Part shown: positions 45,820 to 56,588 of the stretch, piece by piece
How the letters are laid out: the number at the start of each line of letters is the position of its first letter
Position numbering within the stretch: position 1 is the first letter of the stretch
Source of the DNA: Anomaloglossus baeobatrachus
Lineage: Eukaryota > Chordata > Amphibia > Anura > Aromobatidae
DNA: 64,000 bases
NCBI RefSeq assembly: GCF_048569485.1
Contig: NC_134357.1
Span: 333,116,742-333,180,741 of the forward strand
Direction: 5' to 3'
Notes under the pieces: model-generated
Database searches by the model: none
Seen by the model: only the letters and a program-made list of their open reading frames with translations
What the model was told of the DNA's origin: nothing
Program-made: the position numbers and the translations under genes

Positions 45820-46669
45820 ATAGATAAGTACACCTGAAATAACACCAATAAAAGTATATATGTTATTGATAACCATAGAAAATACACCTTCAAAACATGT
45901 GACTCCATTATTGACAACCCTATAAGCCAACAATAGGCCAGGTTAGCGCTAACTCTCCAATACACAGAACCCTTGGAGCGGCTGTCCCAAAGCCCCACAC
46001 ACAAGGAAACCCACACTGCAATATCATATAATGCCCATATGCAAATAAAAGAAGTGTAGGTACGTGATCTTGGTCAATTTGTTAGATGGTGGAAGGACAG
46101 ACTACAGATGGTAATTAACTGTGGGAGGGCGAAACATAAGAAACCAAGGGTGCCAGAGGGAAGTCCCCATGCGTACTGCTGTAGAGTACAGCTTGTAAGT
46201 TACCATAATAATAAGAATAATCTTTATTTCTATAGCGCCAACATATTCAGAGGTTCATATACAAACAAACATCCATAAGTTTGTCAACCTATCAGCCATG
46301 CTGTCTACATAGCTTGAGCACTGACTTTCTCTACTTAAATTTTTACAGGGTTCTCTTACCATCTATGGTCTGTCCTTCCATCATCTGACAAACTGACCAG
46401 GATCATGTACCTACACTTCTTTTATTTGCATATGGGCATTATATGATATTGCATAGTGTGGGTTTCCATTGTGTGTGGGGCTTTGGGACACTCATCCTGT
46501 ACTAAGCCCCTCCAAGGGTTCCGTGTATTGGAGATTTAGCACTAATCTGGCCTATTGTTGGCTTATAGGGTTGTTAATAATGGAACTAAATATTTTTTAA
46601 GGTGTGTTTTCTATGCTCACCTATAAAATATATACTTTTATTAGTGTTACTCCAGGTGTGCTCATCTAT
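45820..46669. repeat. Large inverted repeat, about 300-bp arms
   Basis: The left arm 45820-46116 and the right arm 46353-46669 are diverged reverse complements (for example GAAGTGTAGGTACGTGATC / GATCATGTACCTACACTTC, and AAGCCAACAATAGGCCAG / CTGGCCTATTGTTGGCTT). The spacer of about 235 bp holds an L2-like tail. No ORF of note; the element class is unknown. Confidence 0.75.
46200..46335 (-). repeat. L2-like LINE 3' tail in the spacer
   Basis: The + strand reads ATAATAATAAGAATAATCTTTATTTCTATAGCGCCAACATATTC (in parts: AATAAT run, then TAGCGCCAACATATTC), the reverse of the usual LINE-2 end GAATATGTTGGCGCTATA. A decayed module follows. Confidence 0.65.
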
Positions 46670-46958
46670 TATGTGTTGTCTTTCTTCTTCTCCCTTGAAG
46701 ATTGTGAGTTACTTTACTTGGTGTAGCACCCTTAAAATTATTTAGATTAGTCATTGACTGACTGGTGCTCCATTTCCTACATATATATCCAATCCTGTGT
46801 AAACAGGACTCGCACTGCAGAGAACTATGGAAGCATATGCATACTGAATGAACTAGTATAGATCCCAAAGTGTGCATCATTTACTTTGGTCTGCCTGTTT
46901 AACCAGGCATTTAAACAATTGCTGATCTGTAAACAGATCTATATACATGGACTTTAAA

Positions 46959-47376
46959 GGCCCCTTTACACACTGAGACTTTCTAGCGATCCCACCAGCG
47001 ATCCCGACCTGGCCGGAATTGCTGGAAAGTCTCTGGTGAGCTATCAAACAGGCAAACCTGACCAACGACGCAGCAGCGATACGGGCCTGCAGAACAACCT
47101 AGCTGGTCGTTGGGGACGTGTCAAAGCAGCTATTTGAATGGGAAGTCGCTAATGAAGTCGTTGTAACGGTGTCAAACAACGAGCTTGCTGCGCAGCGGGA
47201 ATCAAAGGACCAAAAAATGTTCCTGAGAGATGTGTAGCGATCAGCAACTTCACAGCAGGGGCCAGGTCGCTGATGCGTGTCACACACTGCAATATCGCTG
47301 GGGAGGTCGCTTTACGTCACAAAACTGGTGACGTTACAGCGATATCGCTAGCGATGTTGCAGTGTGTAAAGGGGCC
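46959..47376. mobile_element. MITE, GGCCCCTTTACACACTGAGA ends
   Basis: Ends GGCCCCTTTACACACTG and CAGTGTGTAAAGGGGCC. The interior (TAGCGATCCCACCAGCGATCC ..., CACAGCAGGGGCCAGGTCGC) is shared with the copy at 50521-50967. Non-coding. Confidence 0.8.
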
Positions 47377-47548
47377 TTTAGTCTGTTTGGTTACTAATCT
47401 TCACCTAAATGTCAACTTGACACTGCAAAGAGAGTAGAGTTTGGTCACAAAGGTCTGGCAGTACTTAAGGAATGCATGTATCTATATTTTATGCCGCATT
47501 AATCAGATTTATGCATATAATTATGTTAAAAAACACTTAGTATATAAA

Positions 47549-47848
47549 AGGCAACCTTTCACCTGCTTGGTTTGGGCAGCATGCGCCTGGGCCTGATTGT
47601 AAGATTGCAGTCAGATACATTTTTCTCTGAAATTCTCCAGTATAATTTAAAGATCCTTTTCCCAGCGCTGCGGAAGGTGATTGACAGGTCTCTCCCATAG
47701 CGAGAGGCCTGTCAATAACCTCTAGAAAAGCTGGAAGAAGCTGACTGGCAAAACTTTTAAAGAAAAGAAAAATATATCTGTGTGCAATCAGACTGTTTCA
47801 TGCTACCCGCAGTGTGGGCAGCATGAGCCCTGTGACAGTTTCCCTTTG
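47549..47848. mobile_element. MITE-like inverted repeat, CAACCTTTCACCTG ends
   Basis: Left GGCAACCTTTCACCTGCTTGG and right CCTGTGACAGTTTCCCTTTG (in parts) with inner GGGCAGCATGCGCC / GTGGGCAGCATGAGCCC and GAGAGACCTGTC/GACAGGTCTCTC words form a diverged palindrome. Non-coding. Confidence 0.5.
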
Positions 47849-48332
47849 AAGATTTTACCCACGATTAGAAGACTATAGGTTGAAATTCCACAAATAGTGC
47901 CCCTTTCATTCATGGACTATGTCTGACATTGAAACTTAGTGAGTTTAGATGAGCTGAAATACCAAACACAACCCATTTACAGGAGTGGCACTATTTCTGG
48001 AAAAAAAGGTACATGCATATTTATAGTCACAAAAGAAGAAAATATAGTTCAGCTCAACCTGTCAGATGTAACAGTAGCCACAGTGTCTGTGAGACGGAAA
48101 ACGGAGGCAGGGCAGTGAAGTTGGACCCGTTGAACAATATAGATAGAAAGACTGTTCCAGTTCTCGTTAGACGATCTACATAAAAACATTTATTTATTCC
48201 AAAAAACCATCAGTGAGTATTTGGATAATTAAAACAAAAAAAAATACATTTTTGGATGGAGAATTAGGCCTCATTCAGACGCAGAGTTTTTGATTTGAGT
48301 CTCATCAGTATTTGGTCAGTCTGTAATTGTTA

Positions 48333-48530
48333 GGCCGGAGTCACACTTGCTGGTAACTCGCGCGAGTCTCGCATCGCATCACCCGGCACGGCCGCACACT
48401 CTCCGGAGGGGAGCATCTCAGCTGCATAGAGATACATGCAACCGACCCGCTCCTGTCAGGAGAATGTGTGGCCATGCCGGGTGATGCGATGCGAGACTCG
48501 CGCGAGTTACTAGCAAGTGTGACTCTGGCC
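48333..48530. mobile_element. Palindromic MITE with TTA target duplication
   Basis: 198 bp; ends GGCCGGAGTCACACTTGCTG and AGCAAGTGTGACTCTGGCC; TTA on both sides (48330-48332, 48531-48533). Arms contain CTCGCGCGAGTCTCGCATCG. Harbinger-like by its duplication. Confidence 0.8.
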
Positions 48531-49369
48531 TTACCATCAGTTTTTCATCAGATTTCATGAATAAAAAAATTAATAAACAAAGTTCTAAGCTTCTTCTATA
48601 CACACTGGTGGCATCCATGTGCTGTCCGTGATTTTTACAGACCTAAAGACTTGTATGAGTAATTTTAAGCTGTGACGCGGATCAAAAACAGACATGTTTT
48701 TTGCGGACACGTGAAAAATGACTGTAAATGAATAGTGCTTTATCTGTGAAAAACACAGGTAGACCTTGTACATGAAAAACGGACTCCTCAATGAGGTCTT
48801 ACATGTTTCACAATCCAACTCTTGGGTTTTTAATCATCTCAGAAAGGTTTTTTTTTTTCAATTTTATGCCCTGATGAATTACTTTTAACATTTGTATGTG
48901 AATCTTCTGACAAATGCTGGATCACTTTTCATTACATATTTATATCTCAGATAACCCTTATACAATGCTATCATTCTCATACATCCATCTTTGAGGGACT
49001 TGTCTTGCTGACCTCCAAGGTTTTTTAGCTCATATATACTGAACCTTCTATTGTTTTCCTGACAGTCTCTGGGACTATTGCTCATCGGCGTATTATCAGG
49101 AATGCTAAACTATCAACCTAACAGCTTCTAGATTAAATGAGGTTCACTGTGTTTCCATACTACTAGAAATAGGTCAGAAAGAGGACAGGCTGGTATGAGA
49201 AATATGTTTAATGTCAGTCACCAACCTCCAAAGTAAAATAAGGCGTTTCTGGTTTCCTCTCCAGCTGGTGTTTGTAATGGTAATTCCCTTTGACCCACTC
49301 CACAGACTCTGCGCTTCCTTGGGGCAACTTCCCACCAAGTTACCAGTAAATGCAGAGAACAAGATATTT

Positions 49370-49590
49370 CTAAGGCACCAGAGTTGTCGTTTATTTCCTT
49401 TATTATCCAAAATGCATCATCATTTAGTAACGTTTCGGCTATCAGGAGGGCCTTTTTCAAGCATAAGCAAATGTCAAATAAAATTCTATTTGCCAATGGT
49501 TGAAAAAAGCCCTCCTGATAGCCGAAACGTTACTAAATGATGATGCATTTTGGATAATAAGGGAAATAAACTACAACTCTGGTGCCTTGG
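49370..49590. repeat. Second Penelope-like inverted repeat with hammerhead-like word
   Basis: The arms 49373-49460 and 49500-49588 are nearly perfect reverse complements (AAGGCACCAGAGTTGT ... / ... ACAACTCTGGTGCCTT). Each contains CCTCCTGATAGCCGAAACGT, resembling the stem II-GAAAC part seen in Penelope-type hammerheads. Flanks at 49245 and 49598 share TTTCCTCTCC-AGCTGGT, pointing to two joined copies in inverted orientation. Family from memory. Confidence 0.5.
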
Positions 49591-49914
49591 AGGTACTTTG
49601 TTTTCCTCTCCACAGCTGGTTTTCAGTCATCACAGCCAGTAGCAGAATACAGAGGATGGCAGCTCTCCTGGTATACGTATACAACAGTAGTATCCATCTG
49701 CCTTATGTTTGCTACATGTTGGTCTATAACTGTATTTTTTTTAAAAAAAAAAAGCCATCAAATTAACCCTTAAGAATTAGCCACATTCCTACTGTGGTTT
49801 ACATTGTTATCACACACATCATTTCATACCATTTAGTCCAATATCCACAAATAATGATCAGTTTTTGCATATTTTACATGGGCTAGACAAGAATAAAATA
49901 ATATTTACAATATA

Positions 49915-50131
49915 CAGGGTGGTCCAAAAGTAGGTGGACAAAAAATAATAACATGGTGTAAAGTGAAACTGACTCAGTTGCCCTTAACAACCAATCAGAT
50001 TCCACCTTTCATTTTCCAAAGAGTCTGTGAAGAATGAAAAGTGGAATCTGTTTGGTTGCTAAGAGCAACTGAGTCAGTTTCACTTTACACCATGTTACTA
50101 TTTTCTGTCCACCTACTTTTGGACCACCCTG
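49915..50131. mobile_element. Tc1/mariner-type palindromic MITE
   Basis: 217 bp, flanked by TA. Ends CAGGGTGGTCCAAAAGTAGG and CCTACTTTTGGACCACCCTG are perfect inverses; the arms run for about 95 bp with few mismatches (GGTGTAAAGTGAAACTGACT and complement). Non-coding. Confidence 0.85.
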
Positions 50132-50520
50132 TATAGATGGCGACCACAGACTCCTTATACATATAAAAGACCACAAGGAGATTGGGTAAGGAAGCTGCAC
50201 GGTCCAAGTTGTGAGATTAGCTACTCACAGACATTAATAAAAAATATAAGGCTTGTTGACTATATTGCCATGATAAAAAAGGCACTTCTTGTGCCAGAGA
50301 AAATGCCCAAGGTCAGGAGAAGTATATATTGCCACTTATTAGTTTTCAGTTTCACATAGGGCAATGCTATTCTGTGAGTGGAAGCATTCTTCAAAGAAAT
50401 ACAGCTGTTAAGACACTAAGGGCACCGCGTTAAGTCATTAAGATTAGCGTTTTGCAATCCAGTCTTAATGGAGTTAGATGCACCAAATTCATGAAAAAGA
50501 GCACACGTCTTAAAGAGTTA

Positions 50521-50967
50521 AGGCCCCTTTACACACTGAGACTTCTAGCGATCCCACCAGCGATCCCAACCTGGCCGGGATCGCTACAAAGTCTCTGGTG
50601 AGTCGCTGGTGAGCTGTCAAACAGGCAGACCTGGCCAACGACGCAACAGCGATACGGACCTGCAGAACGACCTAGCTAGTCATTGGGGACGTTGTAAAGC
50701 AGCTTTTTGAAAGGGACGTCGCTAACGAAGTCGCTGTAAAGTCCCCTTTACACACTGAGACTTTCTAGCGATCATGCTGCACAGCGGGAAACAAAGGACC
50801 AAAGAATGGTCCTGAACGATTTGTAGCGATCAGCAACTTCACAGCAGGGGCCAGGTCGCTGAAGTGTTTCACACACTGCAATGTCGCTGGGGAGGTCGCT
50901 ATTACGTCACAAAACCGGTGACGTTACAGCGATGTCGTTTGCGATGTTGCAGTGTGTAAAGCCACCT
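50521..50967. mobile_element. MITE, GGCCCCTTTACACACTGAGA ends, with TTA duplication
   Basis: TTA at 50518-50520 and 50968-50970. It is a close relative of 46959-47376. An extra internal start (GTCCCCTTTACACACTGAGA, about 50741) shows an internal duplication or nested partial copy. Confidence 0.8.
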
Positions 50968-50970
50968 TTA

Positions 50971-51780
50971 GGCTCATCTTACAACTGGTGTACTCCTCTT
51001 CCAGAACGGATACTACATCCAGGGACTTTAGTACATTTCTCTAGAAATTTACACCAGTAAAGTGGCATACATTTTGATTCAATATACAGCCGGCTTCGCA
51101 ACGGTCTATCCTGGCCGAGCTGCCCTCATTTTGGCAAAGATGGCTGGGACTAGCAAAAAAACGCCAAAAGTCTCTATATTTTTGAACAATGTTGGGTTCA
51201 GCAAAGTTTATGTGCTATTTGAAGGTGTTTTGCGCTAGAAAACACCTTCATGATTTGGGCCCTAAGTGGCTACCATTACTGTGTATAGATAGCAGAAGCA
51301 CTTTAAATACAGCTTTGACATTTCTCATACTGAAGAATGCGGATTTATGTCAGTGATGATTTTTTCAGGAGTGCATGGGTTCATATGCACCAGCAGAAGC
51401 TTCTCTTACCCCATAGACTTGTAAATCAGGGCCGCGCCGGCCAGCTTCCTTAGGGGTCGCTGACATGATAAATAGTGCAGACATTCTCTGGTTGTCAGCA
51501 GCCCATGACACCCGCTATGTAAACACTTCCTTCAAGTTACATTCCAAGTAGCTCTTAACCTCCAGGAAGGAGCAGAGAGCCTGTGTCTGATGGCACTAAT
51601 CCTGCGTGTATCTGAGTGAATGGAAGATGTATATTATTATTCCTAATTTCATACAATCTACACAAGGTTAGAAACCTGAGAGTTCAGACTGTATTGTACT
51701 TTTTTGTACTTTGGTTGATATTGATTATTATGATGTGTACTGTCTTTTTATGGATTCCGACTGAAGTACGTTGTCGGACT
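50971..51780. other. Intergenic spacer
   Basis: No supported gene. It ends at the probable LPIN3 transcript end. Confidence 0.45.
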
Positions 51781-51798
51781 CCAGAGAGGAGAAAACGG

Positions 51799-51804
51799 TT
51801 TATT
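51799..51804 (-). terminator. LPIN3: Probable LPIN3 polyadenylation signal
   Basis: TTTATT on the + strand is AATAAA on the - strand, about 157 bases after the LPIN3 stop codon. It is the first such signal downstream. Confidence 0.6.
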
Positions 51805-51960
51805 TGTGAAGTAATAAAAGTCTTTGATTCCATATAGAAGTCTGTGTCCTTGTGTAATAATGGATATAATATTCTGGTATTTGCATATGGGATTACACTG
51901 CAAGTTGTGATTGAAGATGTCACCTGATGTCTTAATTTCATGTCAGGTGAAGTCTTCTTC

Positions 51961-52114
51961 TTAAGATACATGCTCAAGGTCTTCATTACTAAGATTCGTT
52001 GGTGGATCCCTCCAAAACGAAAAGTCACTAAACTCCTGACAGAGCAAAGCTGAGATGGACTGAGATGATGGAGGAGGGAACATGACATTCACCAAGTCCC
52101 TGAGGGCTGCATAC
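51961..52114 (-). CDS. LPIN3: LPIN3 last coding exon
   Basis: Encodes [16 protein letters not shown] ... [24 protein letters not shown] and the stop (51961-51963). Acceptor CATTCCAG. Confidence 0.92.
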
Positions 52115-55100
52115 CTGGAATGAAAGGAGATTATGACAAGCAAAGCAGTGAAGGAATGAAAACAAAGACCTCTTGGATGTCATATCCAGGTGCATAAGGT
52201 CTATAGCAAAAATCTAAACCAGTTAACCCTTCCCCACTAAACATTTGTTGGAGTGTATCTTACTTGCGTTCCACAACAGAATTTGTTGCCAACAGGCCAT
52301 AGCTGCTGTACATACACACTGATCATATCTAAAAGGGTAGAGCTTAATCATATTATCCATTCTTTTTTAGATTTCTTGTTCAATGTTTCCATGATCTGAC
52401 CCTACACTGTAAGATTAAGATGAATGAGCATTTCTAGAAACACTCGTTTCAAGGTAACCTTGCAGTCCAAACAGGCTGGTGCTCATCTGGTGAAAGAGCA
52501 AAAAGCTTGTTTGTTAAGTGAAACAACCTTTGGTGCTGCACAAAAGATCATCATTCTTGGCAGTGCATCAACCTATGGGCAGTAAATGATCTACTGATCG
52601 TTCAGAGTGCATTATTAAGAGCGGTCTGCCAGTGTAAACAAGGTTTTAAACTACCGCTGATCGGCATACAAGTTGCAGATCGGAGGTCGCAACCAGTCAG
52701 TTTGCTACATGAACCTTAAAGGGAATCTGTCAGTGGGATCCACCTCCTAAGCTGTCTATATGGGCATGTAGGTCATAGAGAGTTGAATTAAAAGATATCT
52801 TGATATTTGCAATCCAATGTCTTGTTCCAGAAAAACCCACATTTTTTCTTAATATGTAAATGAGATATTAAGCTCTATGGGCAGGACATAGATCTCCCTG
52901 GCAATCTTCTCCATAGCTTATTTTAATTAAAAGCGGGAGTTACCAGTATGACACATGTAATGACTGACATTCTGCTCTCCTGATCTACATGTCTCATACT
53001 GGTAACGCATGCTTTCATTTAAATTAAGTTCTGGACATTGGGTCGCAGGTATCAAGGTATCATTTTATTCAACCTTCTGTGACCTACATGCTCATATAGA
53101 TGGCTTAGGAGGGTTGATCTTAATGGGAGATGCTCTTTAACTCCTTTCTTCATGCACACAGATCAACTATGCATAATAAGAGAAAATTATAAAAATAGTG
53201 AAAGATCACAAATGGGCATAATATCAGTGCATAACACAACCAGCATCATGCTAACATCTCATAGACTCACGAGGATTTAATGCTTGAGTTCAGCTCCTGA
53301 GTCAATTCTCCCCTTGGATTTACAGTAAAGATCCGTGATTCTGGAACCCCCACTTCCCTGTAGGCTCGGACATCCTGCGATGAGTGGGTGATTGGCACAA
53401 GTACAGAAGAGCGAGTAGAAGGGTGGGGGTAATTGGAGACAAACAAGGAAATGGAGAAAGGGGAAACAGGAGAAGAGAGCGTTACTTGTTTTTCTGCTTT
53501 ATTCTCATACATACATCTACATACAATTCGCATACCTCCTCTCTCATCGTATAGAGTTTCAGCATCCCCCGCACTAATTGAGACCCGGATTTCCAGCCTT
53601 AAGTTAATGATTCTGTCCTGTTTGTCTTTCACTATTCCTACATTATATGCATCTATGGACGTGGTATTATGCTTATTACAGAAAACTACTTTAACTATTA
53701 ATTCTAGAATTTATTTAGGTATAGGTGAAAAATTACTCCACATGGAAAGGTAAATTTTGGTTTGGATATCGCATACACCACTTGTAAGTGCTTTGTATCT
53801 GCCATCCCTTGTTATCCTAATGCCAGAGCATTATTAGGGAATTCTGTGTTACTAGCAGGTGCTATGTCCAGGACCCTCATCTAAAATCCAGAACTGGTAA
53901 CAAAGAGCCTCTCTTGTTTTGGAGGACCTATCCTGTTCTGTATTACACTACACCCAATAAACCCATTTGTGATCTATGTATTGTCAAAGGTCATATCAAG
54001 AGATTGTCCAAAGCGGAAAATCTTAGAATTTCAACATTTGATGCCAATTTCCAATTTAATCATGTCCTTTCGACAATCCTCATTGTTAAAAGGGTTCCTG
54101 GACAATACACAGGTGACAGGGGTTCCCACTTTTTGGACTCAAAGCGAACAGCAAATTGTTGAGTTCCTAGTAGTTGTACCATAACAAAAATATGGCATTG
54201 CATAGTGGCCACTGAAATCAACTGGATATCTGTATAATACATGGATGAACAAGCAGGTGTTTATAGCTATTCTCCACAACTCTAGAAGTTCAGCTACAAA
54301 TGGGTGAATTCCCTCTAAATCAGACAATCTACCTTTCTAAACAGACAACCATCATAATGCCTTAAGGAAGCAACTGATTTTGTCCTTTTGAGCACGTCAC
54401 ATCTTTATCGTTGTATTCTGAAAGCCATAACATTTTATTTTTTTGGACAATGCAGCTGTATGTTTCCTTGCGTTGTTTCCTTGCGGGATGAGTTATAACC
54501 TTCAATCTCTCTAATTGCATCATGGGGAAAGGGCAGAGAATTGGATGACAGAGGGAGCTCTCTACCTCTGTCAGCCACTTAGATGACTCGTCAGCCTGTT
54601 AAATGCAGAGATTTTTGATACCAGCATTATATGCAGGACGCCAGCTGACAGTAGTCAGTTGGGCACAATTCCAAATCCTCCACAATCACCATAACAAACA
54701 ATTACATCAGCTCATAGAAGTAAACCCCTTACCATGGCGTAACAGCAAGTCATGTTACATTACGGATTACCAGCCTAGAAAGTTTGTACACTATATTCCA
54801 CAAGTCAAAAAGTGTCTTCAACTCACATTTGGTCGGTTACCAAAGGCAGCATAGAAGGGATAAGAGCTTGTGAAGAGATGCCGAATGTCAGAGAGGCAAG
54901 CAATCTTAAAGCGCTCTGGGGCCTTCTCTATAACCTCCCTGCAGAAAATAAAAACATACATTAGTAAATCGTGGAGAGCTGCAGCCTTCCAGAAACTTTT
55001 TCAAATGAAGGTCAACCGGTACAACAATTTTTTAAAACATCTAAACTTGAAAAAGAAGCTACGTTACAACCATTTTTGAATTGGATCCGTCACCAGATTA

Positions 55101-56343
55101 CTAAATCTGAATATTACATTGTATTATAAAGTGGACCTCATAAAACCTGATGAAGCTAAAGAATGCGAGATCTCATGATGAGTCCAAGTATATTCAGTCT
55201 CCACTCATCCTCCCAGCCAGACTGACAGCTGCAGCTTGTACTGACTAGTGTGAGTTCTCAACTGCTGGAGATAGGAGGGATACTGAGGAGAGGTCAATCA
55301 GGCAAGGTAGGCGATGTTTTTTTCAAACATGATTAAACAGCCATTCTGATATGGATTTTCAAAATAAGTACATCAGCCTCAACTATTCCAAAAGGTTTAT
55401 TTAATGCTTTAACTGAAAAACTATACAGTGTCATATGTTCTTGCTTACCGTACCTACTAAATGCATGGAACAGTTATAATAGTACAAGTTAGGAAACATA
55501 CGAATTGGAATTGTTTGAAATAAAGAAGAAACATATTGCATTAATATACAGTAATTACAAAGGGGTAAAATATATGGCTGATCCTGTTATATGTACCTAT
55601 GAAGGGCTGCAAACAGGCTGCTTGGAGACAGAAGGAGAGGCCCTGGTGGAAGACTAAAGCCGCCTTCACTAACACCTTGTAGGAAGGTCTTCGTAATTTC
55701 AGCTAGTCCCACGGAGCGTGCCGAGCAATACACAAACCTATAGTCATTCCTGCCACAATTGAAATAAAAGCATTGATGTAAAGTATGACAAAATTATAGC
55801 AGAAGAGGTCAATTTGTGACCAATGCCTGTAGTATATTGCTCATAACACTAACATGTAGATGGAATTGTAGAGCTGCACGATACCAGGTTGTGTCCAGTC
55901 TTTTCCGAGCTGTGGCAAAATATGGCCAAGGGCATCCGACCTGGGAAGGGTAGTAGTTAAGAAAATAAAATAAGCAAACAGAGAGAGAATGGAATTGCAA
56001 AGTATATACTGAGCTATGGAACAAAGTTAATATATTAAGATGTTTTCTTGTGGTTGAGAATTCCCCAGATGAGGTCTGGCAAGAAAGTATGGAATGACGA
56101 ACTTCCTGCTAGTGGTGAAATTATATATTTATGAGATCTGCATAAAAGAATATTTCACAGAATTGTAAATAAACAAGGAGGTCTTCGTACTGACCGAGTC
56201 ACTGTTCCATCGATGTCGCTCACAATGATGTGGTCTGTGCTCTCCCAAAGGTAAATCTGTGCTCGAGTTCGACATGTGCCTTGAAACTTAGTACAGATGC
56301 TGAACACCACTTCATTTACTCCACTGTTTAGGTTTAGGCTTTT
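51961..56343 (-). CDS. LPIN3: Lipin-3, C-terminal six coding exons (gene continues past right edge)
   Basis: Six - strand exons (56343-56195, 55940-55854, 55737-55597, 54938-54827, 53374-53271, 52114-51961) join in phase to about 248 residues, the C-LIP half of a lipin. Lipins are Mg-dependent phosphatidate phosphatases that make diacylglycerol at the ER and also act as nuclear coactivators. The catalytic DxDxT motif is intact (SDIDGTVT, end of the first listed exon) and the LxxIL coactivator motif follows ([10 protein letters not shown]). [22 protein letters not shown] and the ending [11 protein letters not shown] favour LPIN3 over LPIN1/2, from memory of the human proteins. The neighbouring EMILIN3 supports this. 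N-terminal exons are not in the window. All splice sites are GT-AG. Confidence 0.9.
52726..53140. mobile_element. TTAA-flanked MITE in the last LPIN3 intron
   Basis: TTAA at 52726-52729 and 53137-53140. Arms share GGGATCCACCTCCTAAGC / GGCTTAGGAGGGTTGATC, TGACCTACATG and ATACTGGTAAC / GTTACCAGTAT words. piggyBac-like by its duplication; non-coding. Confidence 0.75.
53271..53374 (-). CDS. LPIN3: LPIN3 exon
   Basis: Encodes [20 protein letters not shown] ... SSIKS. Acceptor CATCGCAG, donor GTGAGT. Confidence 0.92.
53375..54826 (-). other. LPIN3 intron sequence
   Basis: No repeat or coding content recognised; the 53433-53753 and 54603-54854 + strand frames are chance. Confidence 0.5.
54827..54938 (-). 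CDS. LPIN3: LPIN3 exon
   Basis: Encodes [20 protein letters not shown] ... [10 protein letters not shown]. Acceptor TTTTCTGCAG, donor GTGAGT. Confidence 0.92.
55597..55737 (-). CDS. LPIN3: LPIN3 exon
   Basis: Encodes [20 protein letters not shown] ... [13 protein letters not shown], strongly conserved in lipins. Acceptor GACTATAG, donor GTACAT. Confidence 0.9.
55854..55940 (-). CDS. LPIN3: LPIN3 exon with LxxIL motif
   Basis: Encodes [20 protein letters not shown] ... LYNSIY. Acceptor TTCCCAG; the donor used here is GTTAGT (55853), which keeps phase with the next exon but gives four residues fewer than mammalian lipins in the SI-NENG-Y stretch. The donor choice is therefore the least certain of the gene. 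Confidence 0.8.
56195..56343 (-). CDS. LPIN3: LPIN3 exon with catalytic DIDGT
   Basis: Encodes [20 protein letters not shown] ... [20 protein letters not shown]; acceptor TTAACAG, donor GTCAGT. The DxDxT nucleophile motif of the HAD phosphatase fold lies near 56210. Confidence 0.9.
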
Positions 56344-56588
56344 CTGTTAAGAGAAAACCCAATGGATAGTAGAAACTGAGGAAGCAATGCTGCCCAATCC
56401 AAGGTAATATGATGCCTTATACTGTACATGTACATGATAATACACTGTGTGCACAATTACAAGGCAAGTGAATATTTTGCCCATATCATTATTTTTATGT
56501 ATATTTTGCATCTCCAAGTTGTATAAAATGCTTGTTGGATGAAGCAGATCAGGTGATGTATTTGAGTGATGTGGGTAGGATGGCCTAA

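Noticed and set aside
53433-53753. 106-codon + strand frame opposite an LPIN3 exon
   Set aside because: It is partly the antisense of lipin sequence and intron and has no motif of its own.
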